Assembly: GCA_963920525.1 (NCBI GenBank)
Contig: OY986436.1
Span: forward strand, 177,107,361-177,171,360
DNA: 64,000 bases
Source of the DNA: Dichetophora obliterata
Taxonomy: Eukaryota; Arthropoda; Insecta; Diptera; Sciomyzidae
Direction of reading: 5' to 3'
A program made the translations under genes and the position numbers. Below, piece by piece: positions 10,604 through 21,109 of the stretch. Under the pieces are notes generated by a model, which was not told where the DNA came from, ran no database searches, and saw only the letters and a program-made list of their open reading frames with translations. Positions within the stretch are counted from its first letter, which is position 1, and each line of letters opens with the position of its first letter.

Positions 10604-10610
10604 TATAAAT
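10604..10610 (+). promoter_or_regulatory. TATA box of the plus-strand peptide gene
   Basis: TATAAAT within CAGTATAAATAGCGGG. An initiator-like ATCAGCGG lies about 25 bases downstream (near 10,626-10,633), giving a 5-prime leader of roughly 43 bases before the start codon at 10,672. Confidence 0.7.
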
Positions 10611-10671
10611 AGCGGGATCGATGCAATCAGCGGTATTCGTTTTTAGTTTGTCTTAAAAAGCATATCACAGA

Positions 10672-10886
10672 ATGAAATTGTTTGCTTATTTGGGTTTCTT
10701 TTTGGCGTTGATCGCCTTGGCTCTGGGTAAGTAATATTCAACAATTTTTGTTATTAAAAATTAAATGGTTCATTTATTTCTAATGTTATTTTTTTTTATT
10801 TAACAGCCAATCCTGAACCAATGCGAGAGGAAGTGCCAAGAGCTTTAGGTGGTGGAGGTGGTGGCGGTGGTGGCGGTGGAAAGTAA
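10672..10886 (+). CDS. Tiny secreted peptide with poly-glycine tail, two exons
   Basis: Exon 1 is 10672-10726 and exon 2 is 10807-10886. The 80-bp intron has a perfect GTAAGT donor and a long T-rich tract before TTTAACAG, in phase 1. The 44-residue product has a classic signal peptide (MKLFAYLGFFLALIALALA) and a mature peptide of about 25 residues: NPEPMREEVPRAL, eleven glycines and a terminal lysine. Promoter, initiator, splice sites and poly(A) signal are all in the right places, making this the best-supported host gene here. It shares its layout (signal peptide, phase-1 intron, glycine-rich exon 2) with the divergent gene at 9,842-10,075. No family recognised; antimicrobial, immune-induced or accessory-gland peptide are guesses. 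Confidence 0.8.
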
Positions 10887-10935
10887 ATTCGTAGTATGAA
10901 ACAAAAATTAAGTGAAAACCTTATATATTGCTTGA

Positions 10936-10941
10936 AATAAA
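10936..10941 (+). terminator. Poly(A) signal of the poly-glycine peptide gene
   Basis: AATAAA 50 bases after the stop codon at 10,884-10,886, in an AT-rich stretch as expected for a short fly 3-prime UTR. Confidence 0.7.
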
Positions 10942-11979
10942 TATAAAATGGCTTAAAATGACTTAATTTTATTCCGTTAGATGAGTTTTGCAATTTTTGA
11001 AAAAACGCGAAGAACGAATGCAGTGTGTGAAAAAATTGAGGAATTTTTAAACAAAAATCACGAAACTCTTTTGAGACCCAAATGTTCTTTTGAAATGATT
11101 TGAATGAGCCCAATCGAAATGTTAAGAGTATCTTTAAATGTTAACCGGCTATTTTCGAGCACCAATTTTTTGAATTGGTTGAAGTGTTGCTTATTCGCCG
11201 TTTGTTAAATTTTAAGTCGTGTTTGATAAGGTCCATTGTCAATACTTTTTCGCTTCGCTTTGATCATGCTGTACCACTCAAACACTCTTGTTCTTTACAC
11301 AGGCCTTTGCAACTTTGCTTGTTGCAGAAATTTCAATTCTCCAGTAAAGTAAAATATATTTTTTTAACTTAAGTAAAATTTGAACTTAAAAAAAAAAAAA
11401 TAAGCTGTATCTATAAAGAGCGTGTGGTTTAAGGTGACCAGTCCCGTACGTATTTACGTAATGTAAATAAATAACTGTTTTTAGCATTATTTGGGTTTGT
11501 TGCAATAAAACTTATCGAAAGTGAAAATATGTATTTATTGTCGAGGCTTAAATGAAATTTTATGCATGGAGAAAATTTTCTAAATCATTATTCTAGTTTT
11601 AAGCTCAATCAGAACCTATAAAAAAATTCTAAAGTGACATCACTGTATGCAGTTCTCTCTGGATCTCTTGTATCTTGGAAATTTTATAAATTCTTTCCAA
11701 AATTTCTTCAGAATAAGAGTCTTGAAAATATATTAATTAGTCTTATATATAATAAAAGATTACCGTTACTTTTTAAGCATAAAGTTTTAAGATAAGAGTT
11801 ATTTATAACTTTAAGTCTTACTTCTATCAATAGCTTCATTTATTTTTAAATGTTATATATATTCACTTATTTAAGGTTTTAGCAATATTTTTCCATCAGA
11901 AATAAAAATAATTTTTTATTATATCCCTTTGGAGTGCATTCTGCAGAGATATGAACAATAGGCTGGGCCGATGTTTTGT

Positions 11980-12860
11980 TTTTTTGAAGTGAAAACTTCT
12001 TTAGGCGCGTTGAACGATTTTGGTAGATCTTTGGTTTGCGTCATCGTCTTTTTCCGAGTAACTCTCGTTACTCTCAATACTGACAGCAAAGATAACAAGA
12101 TAGAAAACTTAGAAAACATAATCTCAAAAAATGTTAACATGTATATGTGCATAAAAAAATCAACCCTGATCGTCACTCTTGTTCTTAATCACCGCCAAAT
12201 TAATAAATTTGTCTTTTTTGCTGTGCCAAATGGACGATGAAGTTTTGACAATTACAAATTTTGACGTTTCACATTTCGGTCCTGTTTTAGCACAAATATT
12301 TTATTTAATTAGCATTTTATTCAATTTGCGACACATTTAATTCGAGTGCTTGTACTTGCAACTTATTTCGTAAACTTTTAATATAGCTAAGCTTAAAAAA
12401 CTTAAAAAATAACAAATTTCCTGTTTCTTTTGCTTGCCAACGTTCTCCGAGAGTCGCCACGAGCAGCACCAGCAAGTGCAGCACAATTCAATTGACTGGC
12501 CAACTCTCCAATATTTCAGAAACACCATTTCAGCATGTCTCAAGCGCAGAGTCAAATTTCTGCCATTATACTCCGTCGTGAAATAAATACATTGAAAGCG
12601 GAGAATTCACGCTTCATTTGCTTATGCTGCTGGTGATGGAACTTGGAGGATGTTGGCTAGCAAGAAATTTGCGCTGCACTTCCTTGTGCTGCTGCTGGTG
12701 GCACTTGGAGGATGTTGGCACTAACTCAAGCACTTTCGTTATTTTTTGAAGTGAACACTTCTTAAGGCGCGTTGAACGATTTTGGTAGAGGGTAAATCTT
12801 TGGTTTGCGTCATCGTCATCGTCATTTTGCGAGTAACTCTCGTTATCAATACAGACAGCG
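11980..12860. repeat. Two direct copies of a ~110-bp sequence (11980-12088 and 12741-12860)
   Basis: Both copies run from TTTTTTGAAGTGAA through AGGCGCGTTGAACGATTTTG and GCGAGTAACTCTCGTTA-like sequence to ACAGACAGC or TGACAGC. The second has small insertions (a CATCGT duplication). Between them, 12620-12656 and 12681-12719 form a second direct pair sharing GGAGGATGTTGGC. The region looks like remnants of one unidentified element. No coding content recognised from 10,950 to 13,250 apart from these repeats. Confidence 0.6.
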
Positions 12861-13309
12861 CGTAGGTTTTTAAATGACGCTCTTGGATTTTGACTACCAG
12901 GCGCTGCGAAACATTGAATGATACTGTTTTTTCAATATATATGTAGGTTGAAATAAAATAAATTTAAAATTTTTGATATTTGATATTTGATTTTTGTTTG
13001 ACTGGTCGTGAAGTCCTTTTTAATGCCACCACTCAGTACAACTAGACAAGGTAGTGCTAGGGCTGAATGTGTTCTCTTTCTTAGTGACCATAACTGTCAA
13101 ACTCAGCCATTTTGGTATTTTGGCAAATTTTTGCTTTATATTGAATTCTCATTGGTTGCAGATTTTTTATGAAATGTCAACTTCGTTTTGAAAGTTTCGG
13201 TCACCGGCTCTCCACCCTAACACTGCTTTGTCTAATTTTGCCATTCCACTACTTGAAATTTTGCTACCAGGCAAACAGAAAACATAGCAAGCAATGTTTG
13301 CAATGTATG

Positions 13310-14745
13310 CGTTGTTGTTGTTGTTATTTTGCTAAGTACTTATTGTTGTACAGTAAGCTTTAATTTTTTGTAGATGTTTATTTGTAGCTACAGTCAGCAT
13401 ATGACATCGAACTATTTTAGAAAAAAGTTTATACATATGAATTAAAGATTATATATAATATTGGTAAGACTATTTGTTTTCAGTAAAAGTGTTACCGTAT
13501 CGGAAATACATATATATATATGTATATATGTATATTAGGCCGGGTCGATTTGTGGGGAGGAAAAAAAAATCGCCCATTGCTCAGTGAAAATCGTATTCTA
13601 AGGATCAAAATAAGAAACTTTGCCCGAGAAACTATACCTCTAAAACAAATTCTAATGCCCCAACTTTTCCGTAGGGTCAAATTTTGAAAAATCCCTCTTT
13701 GACCCATTCAGAGTGCCCCAATCGAGTCCGAATGTATGACCGACCCCCACTAACTTTGTAGGGCCGATCCACCCATGCCAGTGGCACACCCCCTCGAACC
13801 CCCCTCGGGGTTCGCCATACAAACATTAGTTTGTATTGGGAACTTTGTTTGTATGGGGAACCCCAGGGGGTTCCAGGGGGTGTGCCACTGGCATGGGTTG
13901 ATCAGCCCTCTAAAGTTTGTGGGGGTCGGTCATTTATTTGGACTAGATTGGGGCACTCTAAATGGGTCAAAGAGGGATTTTTCAAAATTTGACCCTACGG
14001 AAAAGTTGGGGCATTAGAATTCGTTTTAGAGGTATAGTTCCTCGGGCAAAATTTTTTATTTTGATCCCTTAAATACGATTTTCATTGAGCAAAGGACGAT
14101 TATTAAATCGACCCGCCCAAATGTATATAGTTCATATAAATGAACAATTTAGCTCATTGAGGAAATTTAAAGAGTATTTATGTATATTTATTTAATAACA
14201 ATTACGTAATAAACCTGCAAAATAAATTAACATTTTCAGTAGTAATTGGATAATTACTTATTAGGATAAGAAGTCTGCTTATCCTAAGCATTCTATTTTT
14301 TTAACTATTTAGCATCAATTTCTTATCTGTATTAAATATAATTTATATGCTAGATATTTCTTAATATTAGTATATTATGTTTTTAATACACAACGCAATA
14401 TAGATATAGTGTACATGTATATTGCGTTAGTGTTATGATATACATAATTATATCATAATAAGAATTATTTATAGATATAAATAAGCTTTAATTTTTTATA
14501 TTAATTCAATAATAAAAAAACTTAAATACATTACTTTAATTATATGTATTTTTGATATGTTAACACTTTTGCTTAACAGAAATAGTTTCAGTAATATATA
14601 AAAAATGTAATAAATTGCTATAAGCTCTTCACAAAAATGGTTCTTATTTCATATGCTGACTGTAGCTACACAATGAGAATTCACAACGTCTACAAAAAAT
14701 TTCCAGCTAACTGCACCAACAACAATTACTAAGGAAATCTTCAAA
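13310..14745. mobile_element. Outer inverted-repeat element hosting the palindrome
   Basis: GTAGCTACAGTCAGCATATGA on the left (13385 onward) recurs inverted at 14,649-14,669. Weaker inverted similarity extends outward through a TTTTTTGTAGATG / TTTTTTGTAGACG block to a TGCTAAGTACTTATTGTTG / TCCTTAGTAATTGTTG block. The interior is AT-rich with strong hairpins: TTAGGATAAG around seven bases (14,262-14,288) and AACGCAATAT inverted across 14,392-14,426. No ORF and no superfamily assigned. The palindromic element at 13,537 is nested inside. The outer limits are approximate. Confidence 0.55.
13537..14118. mobile_element. Palindromic Mutator-like (foldback) element
   Basis: The two halves are nearly perfect inverted copies of about 250 bases each around a short centre (about 13,805-13,860, with GTTTGTATGGGGAACCCC-type repeats). 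Matching arm blocks include CCCAACTTTTCCGTAGGGTC / GACCCTACGGAAAAGTTGGG and CATGCCAGTGGCACACCCCC with its inverse. The ends read GGCCGGGTCGATTT and AAATCGACCCGCCC. Flanks share ATGTATAT (13,528-13,535 and 14,121-14,128), an approximate 8-9 bp target duplication, which suits Mutator-like elements. The termini and next block resemble those of the element at 26,199. GC content is well above its surroundings. The 80-residue open frame inside is a by-product. Confidence 0.7.
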
Positions 14746-14801
14746 CAAGGATGCACAGAGAAGAACAAGATCATAGCGGAACTTTTAGAACTTTTTAATT
14801 T

Positions 14802-14885
14802 TCATCCTACATGTAGCGTCCTACATCCTACATCCTACATGTAGCGTCCGTCCGACCTGTCAAATTCATCCTACATGTAGGATAG
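14802..14885. repeat. Short tandem repeat of CATCCTACATGTAGCGTCC
   Basis: Three full or partial copies separated by short spacers, the last preceded by GTCCGACCTGTCAAATT. CTACATGTAG within the unit is a perfect palindrome. Confidence 0.7.
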
Positions 14886-14917
14886 TCTGAAACCTCCTAT
14901 TAGAATGAAAGTTCTTA

Positions 14918-15018
14918 TATAGCAGTAAGGCGGTCCGTGGCAGGACAACGTATTCCAGGGAATACTAATATTTTATATATAGGTTTTCGCTTCGGTCGGC
15001 AGTCCCCTCACTGCTATA
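14918..15018. repeat. 100-bp segment with TATAGCAGT inverted ends
   Basis: TATAGCAGTAAGG at the left is inverted as CCCTCACTGCTATA-type sequence at the right. The interior (GGCGGTCCGTGGCAGGACAA and onward) is GC-rich for this window. It could be a small MITE or SINE relic; not identified. Confidence 0.35.
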
Positions 15019-15294
15019 CTTTTTTTTTATTTACTCTTTAAGAAAACCTTTTAATTAAAATATTGTATTAATTTTATTAGGTTAGTTTTTGTTTCTAAAC
15101 TTTTGTATTATTTTTACTGTATATTGTACTATAAAAGAGTTTGCTCTTGTTTTACTTATGCTTGCTTTTTTTAATTTTTTTTTTATTTAAAAATAAAATA
15201 AATATGTTATTATTTAGTACCCCTGACCACTATTTGAACAGCAAGAATAATAAAAACATTATTTAAAAAAAAGGTTATATTTAACTTTCAATAA

Positions 15295-16730
15295 TAATGA
15301 TGAGATTCGTATACCAATTCGAAATGCAGATCTTTTTGTCTAACCAAGTGAGAGTATGGTTTGCATTCATGGCTTTATAATAAAGCTTGAATGAGACATG
15401 ATGTGGCAGCAACGGGAATGAAATTTAAAATAAACTTTGTTTCATATATTTTTGATTCAATTCGGAATCGCAATCTTGGAATTTCATCTACCATGAAAAA
15501 TTGTGTATCTTTAAAGAAAGCTGATAGCGATGCATTAAAAAACGCTGGTTGGTACTCCGATGAAAGTCTTACTTTGTAAAAAAATTTCTTTTGTTGCTGT
15601 ATACCTGCAGTTAAAAATATTGGTGGGTTTTACTGATGATTACGCTAAAATAAAATTAAATTCAAAGCATGAGCTTATATACTAACTTTTTTCGTCTAAT
15701 GATAGATCATTTCATTCTACTAATGCAGCAGAGCAATTAAAATTTACAATTTTTTGTATAACATGGAAAATGCCTCACATAAAACTATTGGCCTTTGCAA
15801 AATTGGAAATATACATGCTAATTAACAATGCAAAACTTATTTTAATGGCTTTTTGAAGTTGGGACTGTCATGTAAATCCTATGATTTCAGAAAGTAAAAG
15901 TACAAAGGTTATATGTAATGTTAAACAGAGTCAGCAAAATGAGAGACCTAGATTTCTTATCATTTTCTTACAAGATGAGAAGATTAAAGAGTTTAAAGTT
16001 CATTTTAACTCGGATTCATATCCCTAAAATGATCTAAATACGCGCTTTGAAATGAAACATTATGCTTTCCTATATGATATGTAGCTATGCAAAATTTAAA
16101 AAAAGCTATTCCATGTGGGATCCTCAACCGTTGCTAGATGTTACTGAATGTAATAGCTTTGACACATTGGCATAGGTGATCTTGATTATCTTTTGTAGTT
16201 TAAAATATAACCATTGGGGATGACACACTCAATATTTTTATTCACTAGTTTAAAAAAAGAACGAAAAATATAGAAGCAATGGGTGAGCGAACAACACTAT
16301 AATCGTAAAATTTCAGCGTGTGTGCTTGAGTGAGAGCACAGTAGTTCTCAACGAAAGTGTAGAAAGAAGAATGCCAAAATCAGCTGTTAAAACTCGTTGT
16401 CGTAAAAAAGCTGCGATAAAAGACTTTTGGAAACTAGTTTTGACTTAACGAATTCTTAACATAGTTTAGCAGAATATTAAACTAGAAAAGCTACTTAAAC
16501 AAGTTTAAGTCTGCCAATGTGTCACAGGTATAAGGCTATTGCAACGCTTATTGATGTTGATGTAACACATCAAAATAAAGCAATTAAAACTGGACCTATT
16601 GATGTACGAATTGAATTTTACACCGAAGCAAAGAAACCGATTCTAGATAAAAAAACGGCCTACTGTTTGGTAATCCTTGATTGTTTAATTGAATATACGC
16701 CTCTAACAAATGAAATTAAAATTATAATTT
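15295..16730 (+). pseudogene. Polinton/Maverick major capsid protein relic
   Basis: Decayed frames carry, in order, motifs I recognise from the double-jelly-roll capsid of Polinton/Maverick DNA transposons: EIRIPIRNADLFV (15,302); RNRNLGISSTMKNCVSLKKA with NAGWYSDESLTL (15,462-15,579); GFTDDYAKIKLNSKHELI (15,629); STNAAEQLKFTIF with TWKMPHIKL (15,717); PRFLII (15,949) and FNSDSYP (16,003) then NDLNTRFEMKHYAFLYDM (16,029); QPLLDVTE (16,126); and IDVRIEFYTEAKKPI through AYCLVI to IEYTPLTNEIK (16,600-16,720). Many stops, several frame changes and an internal insertion make it clearly dead. No polymerase B, integrase or packaging ATPase was found nearby, so only the capsid gene is left. Confidence 0.7.
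16158..16525. mobile_element. Possible small insertion inside the capsid relic
   Basis: GACACATTGGCA at 16,158-16,169 is inverted as TGCCAATGTGTC at 16,513-16,524. Capsid similarity stops at the left (SFDTL) and resumes to the right (HQNKAIKTGPID), so the segment between, with no capsid-like content, looks like an inserted inverted-repeat element. Boundaries and target duplication are unresolved. Confidence 0.4.
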
Positions 16731-17176
16731 GAAGAACAACAATTTTCGAGAAATTGTAACATTTTTTAGTGAAGTTAGGGCCGCACCCAGTACCAGCGTC
16801 TATGATAAAAATTCCAATTCGGAAAATATAACGCTTACTTTAACACAGACTGTTTCTTCCGGGACACAAACAATTCTTTCATCAGAAGAAGACCACATTA
16901 TCTCAAAAAGAAAGAAAAAAAATATAATAAGAAGAGACAATCATCTGGATCTACTTCTCAGGCCAAGCAGCCCTCAGCACCGCTTTTGAACAGGAACACT
17001 CCAGTTACTTTCTCGTCACCTTCTAACATTCCTTTTTTGACTAATAGTTCAGTTTTGACTCCTATTGAGCCTTGAAATCTATCAAGCTTAAGGGCAGTGT
17101 CGAGGAGGTAAAATTTATTTATTTCACGTCTTCAGCCCGACACAACTGTTGAAAATGTATTGACCTTTATCAAACA

Positions 17177-19140
17177 CTAGCTGAACCCGGTGTGCTTCGC
17201 TACCCCCTCTTTATAAAATAAAATTAAAAGTATTTATATATTTACAAAAATATATTTATTTAATTTTAATTTCATTATTGCAATGCTTCTCCCCTTTTTT
17301 TGTTGTAAGCCGATAAGAATTCAGCACTGAACCGCATGTAATTTGCTTCATGCTCCCCCTTTTTATTTTTAGACCAATCAAAAAGCAGCAATTACGCAAT
17401 CAGCTGTTTCGCAGTCAGTTGTGGGAGAATGAGAATGGGGTTACTCCACTCTCTATTTTAATTAACACATATCACAAAATCAGCTGTTTCGCAGACAGTT
17501 GTGGGAGAAAGAGAATGGGGCTACCCCACTCTTTTAATTAATATGTATTTTAAATTTTAAGTAAAGCCGTTAATAAACGTAGTAAAAAAGTAGGCGCAGA
17601 AGTGTACATGGTCGAAAAATATTATCATGTAATAAGTATTCCTGAGTAAAAGCTGCACGCTGTGAAAATTTAAGATCGGTTAACAGGTCCAGCCTCCAAT
17701 ATATCGCAAACAAAGGGGCGTGCTCCGCCCACTTTTCTTTTGGTACGTATTTCTATTCATGCCAATACCATATATAGCAAATACTGCCGCCGTTGGTCAA
17801 AAAATGCCCAAGATATGAGGATTTTAAATTTTGGGTTACATGGGCGAGGCCATGCCCCTTTGTCCACTCACAACTTTATATAGTTAAGAATTTATTATTT
17901 CGTAAGAATATCCTATTGTGAAAATTTAATGAAGATCGGTCCAGTAGTTAAGACTATATTGCGATTTTAATTTTCCTGAAAAGAGGCGTGGTCCCACCCA
18001 ATTTTCTCCTGGTACGTATTCCTAATTATGCCAATACCATATGTACCAAATATCATCGACGTAGGTCAAAAAATGCCCCAAATATGGCGATTTAAATTTT
18101 TGGGTTATATGGACGGTGCCACGCCCCTTTGTCCAATAAAAACTTCATAAAGCCTATTATTCCTTCCAGAGTCATAGTAACATGCTGTGAAAGTTTCAGC
18201 TTTAATGGCTGCAAACATAGCTCCCGTTTGGTGAAATAGTATTTATTCTTACGGCAGCCAATCAGAAGCGTTCTTAATTAGTGTAATGAATTGCCATATA
18301 CATAATTTTAATTGTAAGTATGTCAATAATATGGTAAGCGTTATAACACGCGTTGGCAATCGCACCTCATGTTACACTTGAAGGAAAAGTAGTGCAATAT
18401 TAATATTCAAATTTAATTGTGTTGATAATAATTAAAAAAAAAAAATAATAATAAAAAAAATATTTCAGAATGTTTTTGTGCATCAACACTTTTTAAAGAC
18501 ACCAAATACATACCATATTGAAAGCAAATTAATTATAATTAAAGTAAAATGGGGCGAAAAAGGGGGATTTGGTAATAAAAAAAATCTATGGCTACCTTAC
18601 CTGTAGATAAAAAGTATATAAAACTTTAGGTAAATACATATTACAAAAAAGTATTTTGTATAGCAAACATTGTTAGTGGTATAAGTAAGTATCTGAATTA
18701 AAAAAGGGGGCGGTGAAGTGGGCGTGGTTCATAGTAATATGGTGACGTTAACAGTATTAAGAGCAATATACTACCAAATAAAAAATAATCCGTTGGAAGG
18801 GACAAATTTGTACAGAGAACAAAAAGTTTAAAACTTAAATTTGGCGTGAAAAGGGGTGTGAAAGGGGGCGTGGCGTAAGAAATGTTTATTTCTACCTCGC
18901 CTGGAGTATAATGTGTATACAATTTGAAGTAAATCTGTTAAAAACTATATGGGAGCAATTACATAATTTTAAAAAAGTGGGCGTAAAAGTGGGTGTGGTC
19001 GAAAAAAGTACCCTATTAATCATGCCAGAGTCCCAGTTAAATGTTGTGAAAATTTCAGGAAGATCGGTCCAGAGGTTTGGTCTCCTATAAGGTACAAACA
19101 AACAAATAAACAAACACACATTCCATTTTATATATATAGA
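17177..19140 (-). mobile_element. Non-autonomous Helitron-like element, copy 1
   Basis: Read on the minus strand it begins TCTATATATATAAAATGG and ends CACACCGGGTTCAGCTAG, i.e. TC to CTAG, the Helitron end rule. The host bases are A before and T after, with no target duplication. Joining the flanks gives continuous LINE ORF1 sequence (ACCTTTATCAAACATAATAA), supporting clean A/T insertion. There is no Rep or helicase ORF in its 1,964 bp. Interior features: repeated blocks with GACCGATCTTCCTGAAA and CCACGCCC, and a ~110-bp internal duplication containing TCAGCTGTTTCGCAG near 17,401 and 17,490. A related copy lies at 41,191-44,391. Confidence 0.75.
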
Positions 19141-19522
19141 TAATAACTTGTTCAGTCAAAATACATTTTGTTCGTGCAAAATATAGATATTAAACCTTCC
19201 CACGCTTCCTTTATTCTCACAGTTCCAGCTGAAGAGTTTGCAACTGTTCTAAACTCTAATTTGTGGAGTGATAATATATTTGTTAGAGTTTCAGCCTAAG
19301 AATATGCCTAGAGGGACGACTCAAGCCGCTCTTCAATCCCAAATAAACTGAATTGGCTGTCCCTTTATTATCAAAATGTAAGGGCATTAAGGCCCATTTC
19401 CAATAACGCGTGAGATGCGTTCCGTTTTACGCTGCGGAAGGTGCGGAAAAAAAGCAATTTCCAATGGAGCGTGTGCGTGAACATATGGTTGCCGGTCTTC
19501 TGCTTAGCGAAGCATAATTTTA

Positions 19523-20106
19523 GGGCCGTTTTCTCAATGTCCGGTTAAGCACTAATCGGAACTTTAACTGGCGGTTAGCAAAAAAGCATTTTCTCAATGT
19601 TCGGTTAGGTCTTAAGTGCCGGTTAAGTTAACAGCAAGTTGAGGTTCCGGTTAGTTACTAATCGGAAGAACAGCTGCGTAGTGTAAAAAATAATTATATA
19701 TTTTATAATTAAAAATGGATAGAATTTCGAGGATTTCGGTTTTTTCTAACTTGAATTCGATCCAAAATATAAAAAGGACATATGCGCATAGGCGTGATTC
19801 CGTGGAAGAGTAATGCACTTTCTTCATATGCACTGAAGTTCGGCACTCTGTTGCGTTTTTAAATTATTTATTAATTAATCCTTGTTAGATATTTACAACT
19901 TTCACATAACAAATAAAATAACAAACAAGCGTAAACAGCTGATATGCAGTTTAGCGTATTCACAATGAAAAAAATTCACAATTAATGACTTAACCGACAG
20001 TTACTTAACCGACACTTGGTGAAAACGAAACTGCTGTTTTAGTTATCGTACGGTTAGCTAACTCCCGGTTAAGAGCTTTGCTAACCGGACATTGAGAAAA
20101 CGGCCC
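19523..20106. mobile_element. Nested MITE with GGGCCGTTTTCTCAATGTCC ends
   Basis: The end GGGCCGTTTTCTCAATGTCC plus GGTTA is exactly inverted at the right end (20,082-20,106), with TTA on each side (19,520-19,522 and 20,107-20,109). Variants of the CCGGTTAAG motif recur through the arms. 584 bp, no credible ORF. Three-base TTA duplication fits PIF/Harbinger. Confidence 0.8.
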
Positions 20107-20294
20107 TTAATGTGTAAAAGTTTTGCAAGTTTATTCAAAATAAAATACACTGATGCCTTGTGTTTTGTCTTCCTGCATACTATTGGTCCTGATAGGGCGA
20201 GTTCGAAAATGCATTTTTACAAAGCATCAGTGTGTTTTATTTTGAATTGGTGCTAAGTTAAAATACAAAAACTGCGCAGCTCTGTTGATATTCT

Positions 20295-20560
20295 TGAGTG
20301 TGGAGTGCGTCTTAAATGCCTGTGACCATTTGCACCACCGCCTGTTCTTATATGCATTTTTGGACTCGCCCATATAGTCAGGCACTCCGGCATACCGCTG
20401 CAGATATGTTGTGAGTGTGGAGCACGTCTTATATGCCAGTGACCATTTGCACCACCGACTGTTCTTAAATGCATTTTTGGACTCCTCGCCCATATAGTCA
20501 GGCACTCCGGCATGCCGCTGCAGATGTGTCGTGAGTGTGGAGCACGTCTTAAATGCCTGT
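20295..20560. repeat. Tandem repeat of ~118 bp inside the PIF-like element
   Basis: Units begin at about 20,295, 20,412 and 20,532 with GAGTGTGGAG and CGTCTTAWATGCC; two full units and part of a third. On the minus strand the units stay open across their length and give a repeated peptide (PDYMGE..KNA..N.RWCKWS.A.KT.STL), with one 3-base length difference. Possibly a remnant of the element's own coding sequence or of a captured fragment. Confidence 0.75.
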
Positions 20561-21109
20561 AATAAATTTTTTAGTTTCTCTCAAATTCTACTAACCTTTT
20601 TTAATTTTTCCTTTGTAAAATTGAACAGCTGTTTCGCTGTCAAAGCTTCACGCGCATGAAATATTAAATTTTTCGAATATTTTACGCTGCGTGCAAACGC
20701 ATGCTGTTCGTTGGAACCAGTTAGGTATGTCTTCATGTATTGAATATTTGCGTCAATTTACGAAACGCATCTCACGCGTTATTGGAAATGGGCCATTACG
20801 CTCTAAGACGCGAGACATTATTTTAATGTCTCAGAATTTCTCTGAGGATATTATCGCATTGACTAAAACTTGGTTTAACGGAAGCATTACTGACTTAGTA
20901 TTGTTTGATAACAGTTTTGAAGTTTATAGAAGGGATAGACACGCTGACAATACTTCTGCTGTTGGTAGAGGTGTCTTATTATCTGTAAGGAACTTCTTCG
21001 TTAGTTCCATTATTGTTATTCCCTGCTCTGCTAATATCAAACTTACATGCGTTAAGGTTGTACATTGCAATTCTAATGTATATCTTATTAAAGCATACGT
21101 TCCTCCTAA

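Larger units (their letters stand above)
19390..20795. mobile_element. PIF/Harbinger-like element in LINE copy A
   Basis: The terminal inverted repeat starts GGCCCATTTCCAATAACGCG and continues TGAGATGCGTT; it is inverted at 20,765-20,794. TTA (or ATTA) flanks both ends. Removing the element plus one target copy gives GGGCATTACGCTCTAAGACG, which restores the LINE frame (VRALRSKTRD), so the boundaries are well supported. No intact transposase. It contains a nested MITE (19,523-20,106), a small inverted-repeat unit around ATACACTGATGC (20,134-20,245) and a tandem repeat at 20,295-20,560. Confidence 0.75.

Noticed and set aside
10796..11113. 105-residue minus-strand frame with poly-proline
   Set aside because: Antisense of the poly-glycine peptide exon.
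13775..14017. 80-residue plus-strand frame
   Set aside because: Lies wholly in the palindromic element; its proline/glycine-rich content reflects the inverted arms.
16729..16989. 86-residue plus-strand frame as a Polinton gene
   Set aside because: Its downstream continuation matches LINE ORF1 content (ISRLQPDTTVENVLTFIK), so most of it belongs to the LINE.
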